From assembly GCA_029961685.1 (NCBI GenBank), contig JARWKL010000007.1, positions 14,269,013 to 14,333,012 on the forward strand: a stretch of 64,000 nt of DNA. Direction: 5' to 3'. The translations under genes were made by a program, and so were the position numbers. The DNA is from Aristolochia californica (taxonomy: Eukaryota; Streptophyta; Magnoliopsida; Piperales; Aristolochiaceae). The notes under the pieces were generated by a model, which did not search any database, was not told the DNA's origin, and saw only the letters and a program-made list of their open reading frames with translations. Shown here one piece after another: positions 37,335 through 50,761 of the stretch (positions are counted from its first letter, which is position 1; the number at the start of each line of letters is the position of its first letter).

Positions 37335-39356
37335 GGCCAAAATAATGGCATGTTTGACTCGGGTAAATATCCCACCGCAAGTTCACTTGAGAATTTAATA
37401 AGCGTTTGTTATTATCTTTAAAAGCTTTACATCAGTAGCTCATTTGCATCTTTAACATGTTTCAAACATGCATGTCGATTTTTAAAACATGTGTGGATGA
37501 AATGTCTATCTTGCAAAATTTCAAGCTATAAGGGTTAAACTAGTGGAATTTCCTAAAATTGGATAACAAAACTTTTTTGTTCATTTGTGTTGGGTGAATA
37601 AATTTTCTTTATTTATATTTTTTATTGTTTTAAATTTTTTCCATACAGCAACTATAAAATTTTCGTTTTGTTGTAAGTTTTTTGCCTTGTTTGTTTTCAG
37701 GATGAAGGGAGAACGAAAAGTAAAAGTTTTAATTTAAGAAAAAAGAGTACGTATAAAATGGAAAATCACAATGCACAATTGTAGGGAGAGATAATTCCAA
37801 AGGGTGTCTGTAATTTTTAGGGATTGTAAGCTCTTTTTAGTTTTTATATCTCAGGTTTTGCAATCGTCGGGAAAAATTGGTGGCAGAGGATTTTTAACTG
37901 ACTGTTGAATTGCAATCCATAAGTCATTTCATAGAAAAATATAGCCCGTTACGCATGATAAATCACTTTACAATCATCTATGATTATTAGATCAAATTTT
38001 TGAAAATGGGAAAAATAATGACTTGTTAGACTCGGGTAAATATCCCCCCGCACGTTCACTTGAGAATTTAATGAGATTTGTTATTCTCTTTGAAAGCTTT
38101 GGATCCATAGGTCTTTTGAATCTTTAACATGTTTCAAGCATGCATATCAATTTTTAAAACATGTGTAGAAAAAATCTTCTTCATGTAAAATTCCAAGCTT
38201 AATAGGGTTGGACTAATGGAATTTCCCAAACTTGGATAATAAAACTATTGTGTTCATTTGTGGTGTGTGAATTGATATTTTTTATTTACATTAGTTATTA
38301 TTTTAAATATTTTCCACACATCAACTATAAAATTTTTATTTTGTTGTGATCTTTTTTGCCTTTTTTTGTTTACGGGATGAAGGGGGAGCGAATACTCAAA
38401 GTTCTGATGTAAGAAAAAAGTGTACATCTAAAATGGACATGCATAATGCACAAATGTAGAGAGAGACATTTCCAAAGAGTGTCTGTATGTTTTAGGGATC
38501 GTATGCACTCTTTCGTTTTTATATCTAAGGTTTTGCAATCGTTGGGAAACGGGGGAGGCGGGCGATTTTTAACTGAGTGTTGACTTCAAATCCACAAGTC
38601 ATTTCTTACAAAAATAAAGCCCGTTACGCATGCAAAATCACTTTACAATCATCTATGATTGTTAGCTCAACTTTTTGAATATGGGAAAAATAATGGCTTG
38701 TTTGACACGGGCAAATATCCCACCGAACGTTCACTTGAGAATTTAATGAGCATTTTTTATTCTTTTTAAAATCTTTGGATCCATAGGTCATTTGAATCTT
38801 TAACATGTTTCTGGCATGCATATCTATTTTTAAAACATGTGTAGAAAAAATCTCCTTCATGTAAAATTCCAAGATATTAGTTTTGGACTAGTGGAATTTC
38901 CCAAACTTGGAAAACAAACTTTTGTGTTCATTTGTGGTATGTGAATAAATTTTCTTCATTTACTTTTTTTATTGTTTTAAACTTTTTCCGTACATCAACT
39001 ATGAAATTTTCATTTTGCTGTGATCTATTTGCCTTTTTTGTTTACGGGATGAAGGGAGAGCGAAAAACTCGAAGTTTTGATTTAAGAAAAATGTGTACAT
39101 CTAAAACGGAAATGCACAATGCACATATGTAGAGAGAGATAATTCCAAAGAGTGTCTGTAATTTTTAGGGATTGTAAGCACCTTTTCGTTTTTAGATCTC
39201 AGGTTTTGCACTCGTCGGGAAAAATGGCTTGCGGAGGATTTTTAACTGAGTGTTGAATTGCAATCCATAAGTCATTTCATACAAATATATCGCCAGTTAC
39301 GCATGATAAATCACATTACAATCATCTATGATTAATTATGTCAGCTTTTTGCAAAT
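37335..39356 (+). repeat. HOR block 22: A-B-C
   Basis: Monomers start at 37335 (A, anchor variant ATGGCCAAAATAATGG), 38008 (B) and 38683 (C). All are full length and in the expected order. Confidence 0.9.
38683..39356 (+). repeat. Representative type C monomer
   Basis: Type C is recognised by ATGGCTTGTTTGAC at the anchor, TTTCTGGCATGC, AAGATATTAGTTTTGGACTAG, GTGTGTGAATAAATTTTCTTC, CTATGAAATTTTCATTTTGC, GCGAAAAACTCGAAG, CACATATGTAGAGAG, GTAAGCACCTTTTCG and GAAAAATGGCTTGCGGAGG (usually GGGTTGCGG). Its tail, with ATCACATTACAATC and TTAATTATGTCAGC, is specific to the C-to-A boundary. This copy is 674 bp. Confidence 0.92.
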
Positions 39357-41361
39357 GATCAAAATAATGGCATGTTTGACTCGGGTAAATATCCCACCGC
39401 AAGTTGACTTGAGAATTTAATGAGCGTCTGTTATTCTCTTTAAAAGCTTTGCATCCATAGCTCATTTGCTTCTTTAACATGTTTCAAAAATGCATATCCA
39501 TTTTTAAAACATGTGTGGATGAAATCTCTGTCTTGCAAAATTCCAAGCTATTAGGGTTATACAAGTGGAATTTCCCAAAATTGGATAACAAATTTTTTGT
39601 GTTCATTTGCGTTGGGTGAATAATTTTTTTTTATTTATATTTTTTATTGTTTTAAATTTTTTCCATACATCAACGATAAAATTTTCTTTTTGTTGTAAGC
39701 TTTTTGCCTTTTTTGTTTTCGGGATGAAGGGTGAGCGAAAAGACAGTTTTGATTTAAGAAAAAAGTGTACATCCAAAATGGAAAAGCACAATGCACAATT
39801 GTAGGAAGAGATAATTCCAAAGAGTGTTTGCAATTTTTAGAGATTGTAAGCTCTTTTTAGTTTTTATATCTCAGTTTTGCAATCGTCGGGAAAAATTGGT
39901 GGCAGAGGATTTTTAACTGAGTGTTGAATTGCTATCCATAAGTCATTTCACACAAAAATTTACCTCATTACGCGTGATAAATCACTTTACAATCATCTAT
40001 GATTGTTAGATCAAATTTTTGAAAATGGGAAAAATAATGACTTGCTAGACTCGGGTAAATATCCCACCGCACGTTCACTTGAGAATTTAATGTGCGTTTG
40101 TTATTCTCTCAAAAACTTTGGATCCATAGGTCGTTTGAATATTTAACATGTTTCAGCATGCATATCCATTTTAAAACATGTGTAAAAAATATCTCCTTCA
40201 TGTAAAATTCCTAGCTTAGTAGGGTTAGACTGATGGAATTTCCCAAACTTGGATAACAAAACTTTTGTGTTCATTTGTGGTGTGTGAATAGATATTTTTT
40301 ATTTACATTAGTTATTATTTTAAATATTAGCCACACATCAACTATAAAATTTTTATTTTGTTCTGATCGTTTTTGCCTTTTTTGTTTACGGGATGAAGGG
40401 GGTGCGAAAACTCAATGTTCGGATTTCAGAAAAAAGTGTACGTCTAAAATGGAAATGCACAATGCACAAATGTAGAGAGAGATATTTCCAAAGAGTGTCC
40501 GTATGTTTTAGGGATCGTATCCACTCTTTCGTTTTTATATCTAAGGCTTTGCAATCGTCGGGAAACGGGGGAGGCGGGCGATTTTTAACTGAGTGTTGAC
40601 TTCAAATCGTTAAGTCATTTCTTACAAAAATATAGCCCGATATGCATGACAAATCACTTTACAATCATCTATGATTGTTAGCTCAACTTTTTGAATATGG
40701 GCAAAATAATGGCTTGTTTGACTGGGGCAAATATCCCACCGCACGTTCACTTGAGAGTTTAATGAGTGTTTGTTATTCTCTTTAAAAGCTTTGGATCCAT
40801 AGGTCATTTAAATCTTTAACATGTTTCGTGCATGCATATCCATTTTTAAAACATGTGTAGAAAAAATCTCCTTCATGTAAAATTCCAAGATATTAGTTTT
40901 GGACTAGTGGAATTTCCCAAACTTTGATAACAAAACTTTTGTGTTCGTTTGTGGTGTGTGAATAAATTTTCTTCATTTACTTTTTTTATTGTTTTAAAAT
41001 TTTTTCGTACATCAACTATGAAATTTTCATTTTGCTGTGATCTATTTGCCTTTTTTGTTTACGGGATGAAGGGAGAGCGAAAAACTCAAAGTTTTGATTG
41101 AAGAAAAATGTGTACATCTAAAACGGAAATGCACAATGCACATATATAGAGAGAGATAATTCCAAAGAGTGTCTTTAATTTTTAGGGTTTGTAAGCACCT
41201 TTTCGTTTTTATATCTCAGGTTTTGCAATCGTCGGGAAAAATGGGTTGCGGAGAGTGTTGAATTGCAATCCATAAGTCATTTCATAAAAAAATATAGCCC
41301 GTTACGCATGATAAATCACATTACAATCATCTATGATTAATTATGTAAGCTTTTTGCAAAT
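39357..41361 (+). repeat. HOR block 23: A-B-C
   Basis: Monomers start at 39357 (A, anchor variant ATGATCAAAATAATGG), 40027 (B) and 40699 (C, 663 bp). C lost about 12 bp at 41248-41252, so TTGCGGA runs into GAGTGTTGAATTG. Confidence 0.9.
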
Positions 41362-43988
41362 GGACAAAATAATGGCATGTTTGACTCGGGTAAATATCCT
41401 ACTGCAAGTTCACTTTTGAATTTAATGAGTGTTTGTTATTCTCTTTAAAAGCTCTGCATCCATAGCTCATTTGCATCTTTAACATGTTTCAAACATGCAT
41501 ATCCATTTTTAAAACATGTGTGGACGAAATCTCCTTCTTGCAAAATTCCAAGCTATTTGGGTTAAACTAGTGGAATTTCCCAAAATTGGATAACAAAACT
41601 TTTGTGTTCATTTTTGTTGGGAGAATAAATTCTCTTTATTTATATTCGTTATTGTTTTAAATTTTTTCCTTACATCAACTATAAAATTTTTATTTTGTTG
41701 TAAGCTTTTTGCCTTGATTGTTTTCGGGATGAAAGGAGAGCGAAAAGTCAAAGTTTTGATTTAAGAAAAAAGTGTACATCTAAAATGGAAAAGCACAATG
41801 CACAATTGTAGGGAGAGAAAATTCCAAAGTGTGTCTGTTATTTTTAGGGATTGTAAGCTCTTTTTAGTTTTTATATCTCAACTTTACAATCGTCGAGAAA
41901 AATTGGTGGCAAAGGATTTTTAACTCAGTGTTGAATTGCAATCCATAAGTAAGTTCATACAAAAATATAGCCCGTTACGCATGACAAATCACTTTACAAT
42001 CATCTATGATTGTTAGCTCAATTTTTAGAATATGGGCAAAATAATGGCTTGTTTGACTCGGGCAAAAATCCCACCGCACGTTCACTTGAGAATTTAATGA
42101 GCGTTTGTTATTCTCTTTAAAAGCTTTGGATCCATAGGTCATTTGAATCTTTAACATGTTTCAAGCATGCATATCCATTTTTAAAACATGTGTAGAAAAA
42201 ATCTCCTTCATGTAAAATTTCAAGCTTAATAGGGTTGGACTAATGGAATTTCCCAAACTTGGATAACAAAACTTTTGTGTTCATTTGTGGTGTGTGAATA
42301 GATATTTTTTATTTACATTAGTTCTTATTTTAAATATTTTCCACACATCAACTATAAAAATTTTATTTTGTTGTGATCTTTTTTGCCTTTTTTTTTTACG
42401 GGATGAAGGGGGGAGCGAAAACTCAAAGTTCTTTTTTAAGAAAAAAGTGTACATCTAAAATGGAAATGCACAATGCACGAATGTAGAGAGAGATATTTCC
42501 AAAGAGTGTCTGTATGTTTTAGGGATCGTATGCTCTCTTTCATTTTTAAATCTAAGGTTTTGCAATCGTCGAGAAACGGGGGAGGCGGGTGATTTTTAAC
42601 TGAGTGTTGACTTCAAATCCATAAGTCATTTCTTACAAAAATATAGCGTGTTACGCATGACAAATCACTTTACAATCATCTATGATTGTTCGTTCAACTT
42701 TTTGAATAAGGGAAAAATAATGGTTTGTTTGACTCAGGCATATATCCCACCGCATGTTCACTTGAGAATTTAATGAGCGTTTGTTATTCTCTTTAAAAGC
42801 TTTGGATGAAACTCTCTCTTGCAAAATTCCAAGCTATTAGGGTTAAACTAGTGGAATTTCCCAAAATTGGATAACAAAACTTTTGTGTTCATTTGTGTTG
42901 GGTGAATAAATTTTCTTTATTTATAATTGTTATTGTTTTAAATTTTTTCCTTACATCAACTATAAAATTTTCATTTTGTTGTAAAGTTTTTGCCTTGTTT
43001 GTTTTTGGGATGAAGGGAGAGCGAAAAGTCAAAGTTTTGATTTAAAAAAAAAGTACATCTAAAATGGAAAAGCACAATGCACAATTGTAGGGAGAGATAA
43101 TTTCATAGTGTGTCTGTAATTTTTAGGGATTGTTAGCTCTTTTTAGTTTTTATATTTCAGGTTTTGCAAACGTTGGAAAAAATTGGAGGCATAGGATTTT
43201 TAACTAAGTGTTGAATTGCAATCCAAAAGTCATTTCATACAAAAATATAGCCCGTTACGCATGTTAAATCACTTTACAATCATCTATGATTATTACATCA
43301 AATTTAAGAAAATGGGCAAAATAATGACATGTTAGACTCGGGTAAATATCCCACCGCATGTTCACTTGGGAATTTAATGAGCGTTTGTTATTCTCTTTAA
43401 AAGCTTTGGATCCATAGGTCATTTGAATCTTTAACATGTTTCAAGCATGCATATCCATTTTTAAAATATGTGTAGAAAAAATGTCCTTCATGTAAAATTC
43501 CAAGATATTAGTTTTGGACTAGTGGAATTTCCCAAACTTAGATAACAAAACTTTTGTGTTCATTTTTGGTGTGTGAATAAATTTTCTTCATTTACTTTTT
43601 TTATTGTTTTAAACTTTTTCCGTACATCAACTATGAAATTTTCATTTTGCTGTGATCTATTTGCCTTTTTTGTTTACGGGATGAAGGGATAGCGAAAAAC
43701 TCGAAGTTTTGATTTAAGAAAAATGTGTACGTCTAAAATGGAAATGCACAATGCACATATGTAGAGAGAGATAATTCCAAAGAGTGTCTATAATTTTTAG
43801 GGATTGTAAGCACCTTTTAATTTTTATATCTCAGGTTTTGCAATCGTCGGGAAAAATGGGTTGCAGAGGATTTTTAACTGAGTGTTGAATTGCAATCCAT
43901 AAGTCATTTCATACAAAAATATATCCCGTTATGCATGATAAATCACATCACAATCATCTATGATTAATTATGTCAGCTTTTTGCAAAT
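41362..43988 (+). repeat. HOR block 24: tetramer A, C/B, C/A, B/C
   Basis: A starts at 41362 (672 bp). The monomer at 42034 has a C head and is B from 42070-42160 on. The one at 42710 has a C head, then jumps with a loss of about 70 bp at 42802-42807 into A (TTTGGATGAAAC, overlap GGAT). The one at 43314 is B to about 43460 and C after. Three consecutive chimeras make this the most scrambled block in the window. Confidence 0.85.
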
Positions 43989-46014
43989 GGGCAAAATAAT
44001 GGCATGTTTGACTCGGGTAAATATCCTACCTCAAGTTCACTGTAGAATTTAATGAGTGTTTGTTATTCTCTTTAAAGGCTTTGCATCCATAGCTCATTTG
44101 CGTCTTTAACATGTTTCAAACATGCATATCCATTATTAAAGCATGTGTGGACGAAATCTCTTTCTTGCAAAATTTCATGCTATTAGGGTAAAACTAGTGG
44201 AATTTCCAAAAATTGCATAACAAAACTTTTGTGTTCATTTGTGTTGGGTGAATAAATTTTCTTAATTTATATTTGTTATTGTTTTAAAATTTTTCCATAC
44301 AACAACTATAAAATTTTCATTTTGTTGTTAGCTTTTTGCCTTGTTTGTTTTCGGGATGAAGGGAGAGCGAAAAGTCAAAGTTTAGATTTAAGAAAAGTGT
44401 GTACATCTAAAATGGAAAAGCACAATGCACAATTGTAGGGTGAGATAGTTCCAAAGAGTGTCTGTAATTTTTAGGAATTGTAAGCTCTTTTTAGTTTTTA
44501 TATCTCAGGTTTTGCAATCGTAGGGAACAATTGGTGGCAGAGGATTTTTAACTGAGTGTTGAATTGCTATCCATAAGTCATTTCATACAAAAATATAGCC
44601 CGTTATGCATGATAAATCACTTTACAATCATCTATGATTGTTAGATCAAATTTTTGAAAATGGGCAAAATAATGACTTGTTAGACTCGGGTAAATATCCC
44701 ACCGCACGTTCACTTGAGAATTTAATGAGCTTTTGTTATTCTCTTTAAAAGCTTTGGATCCATAGGTCATTTGAATCTTTAACATGTTTCAAACATGCAT
44801 ACCCATTTTTAAAACATGTGTTGAAAAAATCTCCTCCATGTACAATTCCAAGCTTAATTGGGTTGGACTAATGGAATTTCCCAAACATGGATAAAAAAAC
44901 TTTTGTGTTCATTTATGATGTGTGAATAGATCTTTTTTATTTACAATAGTTATTATTTTAAATATTTTCCACACATCAACTATAAAAATTTTATTTCGTT
45001 GTGATCTTTTTTGCCTTTTTTGTTTACGGGATGAAGCAGGGAGAGAAAACTCAAAGTTCTGATTGAAGAAAAAAGTGTACATCTAAAATGGAAATGCAGA
45101 ATCCACAAATGTAGAGAGAGATATTTCCAAAGAGTGTCTGTATGTTTTAGGGATCGTATGCACTTTTTTCGTTTTTATATATAAGGTTTTGCAATCGTCG
45201 GGAAACGTGGGAGGCAGGCGATTTTTAACTGAGTGTTGACTTCAAATCCATAAGTCATTTCTTACAAAAATATAGCCCATTACGCATGAAAAATAACTTT
45301 ACAATCATCTATGATTGTTAGCTCAACTTTTTGAATATGGGCAAAATATTGGCTTGTTTGACTCGGGCAAATATCCCACCACACGTTCACTTGAGAATTT
45401 AATGAGCGTTTTTTATTCTCTTTAAAAGCTTTGGATCCATAGGTCATTTGAATCTTTAACATGTTTCTGGCATGCATATCCATTTTTAAAATATGTGTAG
45501 AAAAAATGTCCTTCATGTAAAATTCCAAGATATTAGTTTTGGAGTAGTGGAATTTCCCAAACTTGGATAACAAAACTTTGGTGTTCATTAGTGGTGTGTG
45601 AATAAATTTTCTCCATTTACTTTTTTTATTGTTTTAAACTTTTTCTGTACATCAACTATGAAATTTTCATTTTGCTGTGATCTATTTGCCTTTTTTTTTT
45701 ACGGGATGAAGGGAAAGCGAAAAACTCGAAGTTTTGATTTAAGAAAAATGTGTACATCTAAAACGGAAATGCACAATGCACATATGTAGAGAGAGATAAT
45801 TCCAAAGAGTGTCTGCAATTTTTAGGGATTGTAAGCACCTTTTCGTTTTTATATCTCAGGTTTTACAATCGTCGGGAAAAATGGGTTGCGGAGGATGTTT
45901 AACTAAGTGTTGAATTGCAATCGATAAGTCATTTCATAAAAAAAATATAGCCCGTTACGCATGATAAAACACATTACAATCATCTATAATTAATTATGTC
46001 AGCTTTTTGCAAAT
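43989..46014 (+). repeat. HOR block 25: A-B-C
   Basis: Monomers start at 43989 (A), 44662 (B) and 45339 (C). C shares AAAATATGTGTAG and AAAAATGTCCTTCATG with the B/C chimera at 43314. That suggests the C part of that chimera came from the neighbouring HOR. Confidence 0.9.
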
Positions 46015-48039
46015 GGGGAAATTATTGGCATGTTTGACTCAGGTAAATATCCCACCGCAAGTCACATGAGAATTTAATGAGCGTTTGTTATTCTCTTTAG
46101 AATCTTTGCATCCATATCTCATTTGCGTCTTTAACATGTTTCTAACATGCATATCCATTTTTAAAACATGTGTGGACGAAATCTCTTTCTTGCAAAATTC
46201 CATGCTATTAGGGTTAAACTAGTGGATTTTCCCAAAATTGGATAACAAAACTTTTGTGTTCATTTGTGTTGGGTGAATAAATTTTCTTCATTTATATTTG
46301 TGATTGTTTTAATTTTTTTCCATACATCAACTATAAAATTTTCATTTTCTTGTAAGCTTTTTGCCTTGCTTGTTTTCGGGATGAAGGGAGAGCGAAAAGT
46401 CAAAGTTTTGATTTAAGAAAAAAGAGTACATCTAAACTGGAAAACCACAATGCACAATTGTAGGAAGAGATAATTCCAAAGAGTGTCTGTAATTTTTAGG
46501 GATTGTAAGCTCTTTTTAGTTTTTATATCTCAGTTTTTGCAATCGTCGGGAAAAATTGGTGGTAGAGGATTTTTAACTGAGTGTTGAATTTCAATCCATA
46601 AGTCATTTCATAAAAAAATATAGCCCGTTACGCATGATAAATCACTTTAAAATCATCTATGATTGTTAGATCAAATTTTTGAAAATAGGCAAAATAATGA
46701 CTTGTTAGTCTCGGGTAAATATCCCACCGCACGTTCACTTGAGAATTTAATGAGCGTTTGTTATTCTCTTTAAAAGCTTTGGATCCATAGGTCATTTGAA
46801 TCTTTCACATGTTTCAAACATGCATATCCATTTTTAAAACATGTGGAGAAAAAATTTCCTTCATGTAAAATTCCAAGCTTAAAAGGGTTGGACTAATGGA
46901 ATTTTACCAATCTTGGATAACAAAACTTTTGTGTTCATTTGTTGTGTGTGAATAGATATTTTTTATTTACATTAGTTATTATTTTAAATATTTTCCACAC
47001 ATCAACTATAAAATTTTTATTTTGTTGTTATCTTTTTTGCCTTTTCTCTTTACAGGATGCAGGGGGTTGCGAAAACTCAAAGTTCTGATTTGAGAAAAAA
47101 GTGTACATCTAAAATGGAAAAGCACAATGCACAAATGTAGAGTGAGATATGTCGAAAGTGTGTCTGTATGTTTTAGGGATCGTATGCACTTTTTTCGTTT
47201 TTATATCTAAGGTTTTGCAACCGTTGGGAAACGGGGGAGGCGGGTGATTTTTAACTGAGTGTTGGCTTCTAATCCATAAGTCATTTCATACAAAAATATA
47301 GCCCGTTACGGATGATAATTCGCTTTACAATCATCTATGATTGTTAGATCAATTTTTTGAAAATTGGCAAAATAATGACTTGTTAGACTCGGGTAAATAT
47401 CCTACCGCACGTTTACTTAAGAATTTAATGAGCGTTTGTTATTCTCTTTGAAATCTTTGCATCCATAGCTCAGTTGCGTCTTTAACATGTTTCAAACAGG
47501 CATATCCATTTTAAAAACATGTGTGGACGAAATCTCTTTCTGGCAAAATTCCAAGCTATTAGGGTTAAACTAGTGGAATTTCCCAAAATTGGATAACAAA
47601 AATTTTGTGTTCATTTGTGTTGGGTGAATAAATTTTCTTTATTTATATTTATTATTGTGTTAAATTTTTTCCATACATCAACTATAAAATTTTCATTTTG
47701 TTGTAAGTTTTTTGCCTTGTTTGTTTTCGGGATAAAGGGAGAGCGAAAAGTCAAAGTTTTGATTTAAGAAAAAGGTGTACATCTAAAATGGAAAAGCACA
47801 ATGCACAATTGTAGGGAGAGATAATTCCAAAGAGTGTCTGTATTTTTTAGGGATTGTAAGCTCTTTTTAGTTTTTATGACTCAGGTTTTGCAATCGTCGG
47901 GAAAAATTGGTGGTAGAGGATTTTTAACTTAGTGTTGAATTGCAATCCATAAGTCATTTCATACAAAAATATAGCCCGTTACGCATGATAAATCACTTTA
48001 AAACCATCTATGATTGTTAGATCAAATTTTTGAAAATGG

Positions 48040-48555
48040 GCAAAATAATGACTTGTTAGACTCAGGTAAATATCCCACCCCACGTTCACTTGAGAATTTA
48101 ATCAGCATTTTTTATTCACTTTAAAAGCTTTGGATCCATAGGTCATTTGAATCTTTAACATGTTTCAAGCATGCATATCCATTTTTAAAGCATGTGGAGA
48201 AAAAATCTCCTTCATGTAAAATTCCAAGCTTAATAGGGTTGGACTAATGGAATTTCCAAAACTTGGACAACAAAACTTTTGTGTTCATTTGTGGTGTGTG
48301 AATAGATATTTTTTATTTACATTAGTTATTATTTTAAATATTTTCCACACATCAACTATAAATTTTTTATTTTGTTGTGATCTTTTTTGCCTTTTTTGTT
48401 TACGGGATGAACGGGGGAAGGTAAACTCAAAGTTCTGATTTAAAAAAAAAGTGTACATCTAAAATGGATATGCACAATGCACAAATGTAGAGAGAGATAT
48501 TTACAAAGAGTGTCTGTATGTTTTAGGGATCGTATGCACTTTTTTCATTTTTATA
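48040..48555 (+). repeat. Near-identical B segment, copy 1
   Basis: Carries CCACCCCACG, TTAATCAGCATTTTTTATTC, ACTTGGACAACAAAAC, GATGAACGGGGGAAGG and ATATTTACAAAGAG, a set found elsewhere only at 54.13-54.64 kb. I saw one clear difference inside it (AAAGCATGTGG against AAAACATGTGG). Confidence 0.85.
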
Positions 48556-48888
48556 TCTAAGTTTCTGCAATCGTCGGGACACGGGGGAGGCGTGCGATTT
48601 TTAACTGAGTGTTGACTTCAAATCCATAAGTCATTTCTTACAAAAATATAGCCCGTTACGCTTGAAAAATCACTTTACAATCATCTATGATTGTTAGCTC
48701 AACTTTTTGAATATGGGAAAAATAATGGCTTGTTTGACTAGGGCAAATATCCCACCGCAGGTTCACTTGAGAATTTAATGAGCGTTTGTTATTCTCTTTA
48801 AAAGCTTTGGATCCTAAGGTCATTTGAATCTTTAACATGTTTCTGGCATGCATATCCATTTTTAAAACATGTGTATAAAAAGTCTTCT

Positions 48889-48930
48889 TCATGTAAAATT
48901 CCAAGATATTCATGTAAAATTCCAGGATAT
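48889..48930 (+). repeat. 21-bp tandem duplication in a C monomer
   Basis: The segment TCATGTAAAATTCCA + AGATAT at 48889-48909 is repeated with one change (AGG for AAG) at 48910-48930. Other C monomers have a single copy. Confidence 0.9.
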
Positions 48931-49160
48931 TAGTTTTGGACTAGTGGAATTTCCCAAACTTGGATAACAAAACTTTTGTGTTCATTTGTGGTGTGTGAAT
49001 AAATTTTTTTCATTTACTTTTTTTTTTTTTACTTTTTCCCTACGTCAACTAAGAATTTTTCATTTTGCTGTGATCTATTTGTCTTTTTTGTTTACGGGAT
49101 GAAGGGAGAGCGAAAAACTCGAAGTTTTGATTGAAGAAAAATGTGTACAACTAAAACGGA

Positions 49161-49183
49161 AATGCACAATGCACAATGCACAA
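49161..49183 (+). repeat. TGCACAA slippage expansion, three copies
   Basis: All monomer types normally carry two adjacent copies of a 7-bp unit (TGCACAATGCACA). This C monomer has three, consistent with replication slippage. Confidence 0.88.
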
Positions 49184-49413
49184 ATGTAGAGAGATATAAT
49201 TCCAAAGAGTGTCTGTAATTTTTAGGGATTGTAAGTACCTTTTTGTTTTTAACTCTTAGGTTTCGCAATCGTCGGAAAAAATGGGTTGCGGAGGATTTTT
49301 AACTGAGTGTTGAATTGCAATCCATAAATCATTTCATACAAAAATATAGCCCGTTACGCATGATAAATCACATTACAATCATCTATTATTAATTATGTCA
49401 GCTTTTTGCAAAT

Positions 49414-50761
49414 GATCAAAATAGTGGCATGTTTGACTCGGGTACATATCCCACCGCAAGTTCACTTGAGAATTTAATGAGCGTTTGTTATTCTATTTAA
49501 AAGCTTTGCATCCATAGCTCATTTGCATCTTTAACATGTTTCAAACATGCATATCCATTTTTAAAACATGTGTGGACGAAATCTCTTTCTTGAAAAATTC
49601 CAAGCTATTAGGTTTAAACTAGTGGAATTTCCCAAAATTGGATAACAAAACTTTTGTGTTCATTTGTGTTGGGTGAATAAATTTTCTTTTTTAATTTTTG
49701 TTTTTGTTTTAAATTTTTTCCATACATCAACTATAAAATTTTCATTTTGTTGTAAGCTTTTTGCCTTGTTTGTTTTTGGGATGAAGGGAGAGCGAAAAGT
49801 CAAAGTTTTGATTTAAGAAAAAAGTGCACATCTAAAATGGAAAAGCACAATGCACAATTGTAGGGAGAGATAATTCCACAGAGTGTCTGTAAGTTTTAGC
49901 GATTGTAAGCTCTTTTTAGTTTTTATATCTCAGGTTTTGCAATTGTCGGGAAAAATTGGTGGCAGAGGATTTTTAACTAAGTGTTGAAGTGCAATCCATA
50001 AGTCATTTCATACAAAAATATAGCCCATTACGCATGATAAATCATTTTACAATCATCTATGATGGTTAGATCAAATTTTTGAAAATGGGCAAAATAATGA
50101 CTTGTTAGACTCGGGTAAATATCCCACCGCACGTTCACTTGAGAATTTAATGAGCGTTTGTTATTCTCTTTAAAAGCTTTGGATGCATAGGTCATTTGAA
50201 TCTTTAACATGTTTCTGGTGTGCATATCCATTTTTAAAACATGTGCTGAAAAAATCTCCTTCATGTAAAATTCCAAGATATTAGTTTTGGACTAGAGGAA
50301 TTTCCCAAACTTGGATAACAAAACTTTTGTGTCCATTTGTAGTGTGTGAATAAATTTTATTTATTTACTTTTTTTATTGTTTTAAACTTTTTCCATACAT
50401 CAACTATGAAAATTTCATTTTTTTGTGATCTATTTGCATTTTTTGTTTACGGGATGAAGGGAGAGCGAAAAACACGAAGTTTTGATTTAAGAAAAATGTG
50501 TACATCTAAAATAGAAATGCACATTGCACATATGTAGAGAGTGATAATTCCAAAGAGTATCTGCAATTTTTAGGGATTGTAAGCACCTTTTCGTTTTTAT
50601 ATCTCAGGTTTTGCAATCGTCGGAAAAAATGGGTTGCGGAGGATTTTTAACTGAGTGTTGAATTGCAATCCATAAGTCATTTCATACAAAAATATAGCCC
50701 GTTACGCATGATAAATCACATTACAATCATCTATGATTAATTATGTCAGCTTTTTGCAAAT
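49414..50761 (+). repeat. HOR block 27: dimer, A then B/C chimera
   Basis: A starts at 49414 (anchor ATGATCAAAATAGTGG). The chimera at 50087 is B at its head and C by about 50215 (TTTCTGGTGTGC). Confidence 0.87.

Larger units (their letters stand above)
46015..49413 (+). repeat. HOR block 26: pentamer A, B, B/A, B, C
   Basis: Monomers start at 46015 (A), 46687 (B), 47365 (B head, A body), 48038 (B) and 48715 (C, 699 bp). It reads as two trimers fused with loss of one monomer. The tail of the B at 46687 changes to A-tail sequence near 47285-47310. The B head then switches to A at about 47425-47455. The last C carries a 21-bp duplication and a 7-bp expansion, annotated separately. Confidence 0.86.

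Noticed and set aside
48715..49413. Non-satellite insertion in the 699 bp C monomer
   Set aside because: The extra length is fully explained by a 21-bp tandem duplication, one extra 7-bp unit and small indels.
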